Below are positions 5,075-5,184 of a stretch of 5,184 bases of DNA, piece after piece (the first letter of the stretch is position 1; each line of letters begins with the position of its first letter). A program made the position numbers and the translations under genes. Origin of the DNA: DATAWZ01 sp036266975 (GTDB lineage Bacteria > Actinomycetota > Thermoleophilia > Solirubrobacterales > Solirubrobacteraceae). The notes beneath the pieces are model-generated. The model was given only the letters and a program-made list of their open reading frames with translations, ran no database searches and was not told where the DNA came from. Location: contig DATAWZ010000169.1 of the NCBI GenBank assembly GCA_036266975.1, positions 1-5,184 on the forward strand, read 5' to 3'.

Positions 5075-5184
5075 CCGTAGGCTGCGAAGTGGCGGCCTGG
5101 GTTGCTGATCGTTTGGTTGTGGACGAGGCCGGTTGCGAGGGCGAGCAGGCGGAGCGCGACGCGAACGCAGAGGCCGGGGAGGGT
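5068..5184 (-). CDS. Transposase C-terminal end (partial, runs off the right edge)
   Basis: The last 38 codons and TAA stop (5070-5068) of a minus-strand gene that enters from the right edge. The visible protein includes RVALRLLALATGLVHNQ and ends in PGRHFAAYGH. An Arg-x-x-x-Arg-Leu-Leu-Ala-Leu-Ala helix, then a His-Asn pair and a short tail ending in a Tyr-x-His, resembles the C-termini of DDE transposases of several actinobacterial IS families (IS5/IS982-like). I cannot fix the family because the catalytic residues lie outside. The AT-rich sequence just past the stop supports an IS end. The gene is convergent with the membrane-protein gene, 103 bp away. The plus strand is also open here but reads as a low-complexity shadow. 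Confidence 0.5.
   Translation of the reverse strand, partial: TLPGLCVRVALRLLALATGLVHNQTISNPGRHFAAYGH

Noticed and set aside
1..5184. A new multi-gene defence, metabolic or mobile system
   Set aside because: The genes belong to separate common families, are in convergent or divergent arrangement rather than one operon, and have no shared pathway visible from the sequence.

Overview
The window is GC-rich throughout, with strong G/C preference at third codon positions, mostly leaderless-looking or weakly marked starts, and protein families typical of high-GC Actinomycetota. A Thermoleophilia (Solirubrobacterales-like) source is my best guess, but this is inference; no rRNA or other phylogenetic marker is present. 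I found no tRNA, rRNA, CRISPR array or riboswitch.

Layout: (1) 14-2029 (+), a near-full-length GH15 glycoside hydrolase (trehalase/glucoamylase-like) whose frame is open to the left edge, so its true start may lie outside. (2) 2046-3065 (-), an LLM-class flavin-dependent oxidoreductase convergent with the GH15 gene, only 16 bp away; a perfect 8-bp dyad spans both stop codons. (3) 3066-3248, a 183-bp spacer with a 7-bp hairpin and a possible promoter for the oxidoreductase. (4) 3249-3848 (-), a Nudix hydrolase with a NUDT19-like look. (5) 3849-3989, a 141-bp divergent promoter region. (6) 3990-4964 (+), a polytopic membrane protein of the glycerophosphodiester-phosphodiesterase membrane-domain type, probably translated from a leaderless mRNA. 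(7) 4965-5067, a short spacer turning abruptly AT-rich at about 5048. (8) 5068-5184 (-), the last 38 codons of a gene that reads like a transposase C-terminus, running off the right edge.

The genes do not form an obvious pathway. The GH15 enzyme is probably a cytoplasmic sugar hydrolase, the LLM protein a flavin monooxygenase/oxidoreductase, the Nudix protein a nucleotide-diphosphate hydrolase (possibly acting on CoA-type substrates), and the membrane protein has no assigned function. They look like ordinary chromosomal genes next to an insertion-sequence edge. I see no convincing new multi-gene system. The points most worth a second look are non-coding: the hairpin spanning two convergent stops, an 11-bp perfect hairpin inside the 3' end of the Nudix gene, the leaderless divergent promoters, and the IS boundary on the right. 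[Form note: the original answer gave no feature confidence values; the uniform 0.5 is a placeholder required by the schema, not an estimate.]
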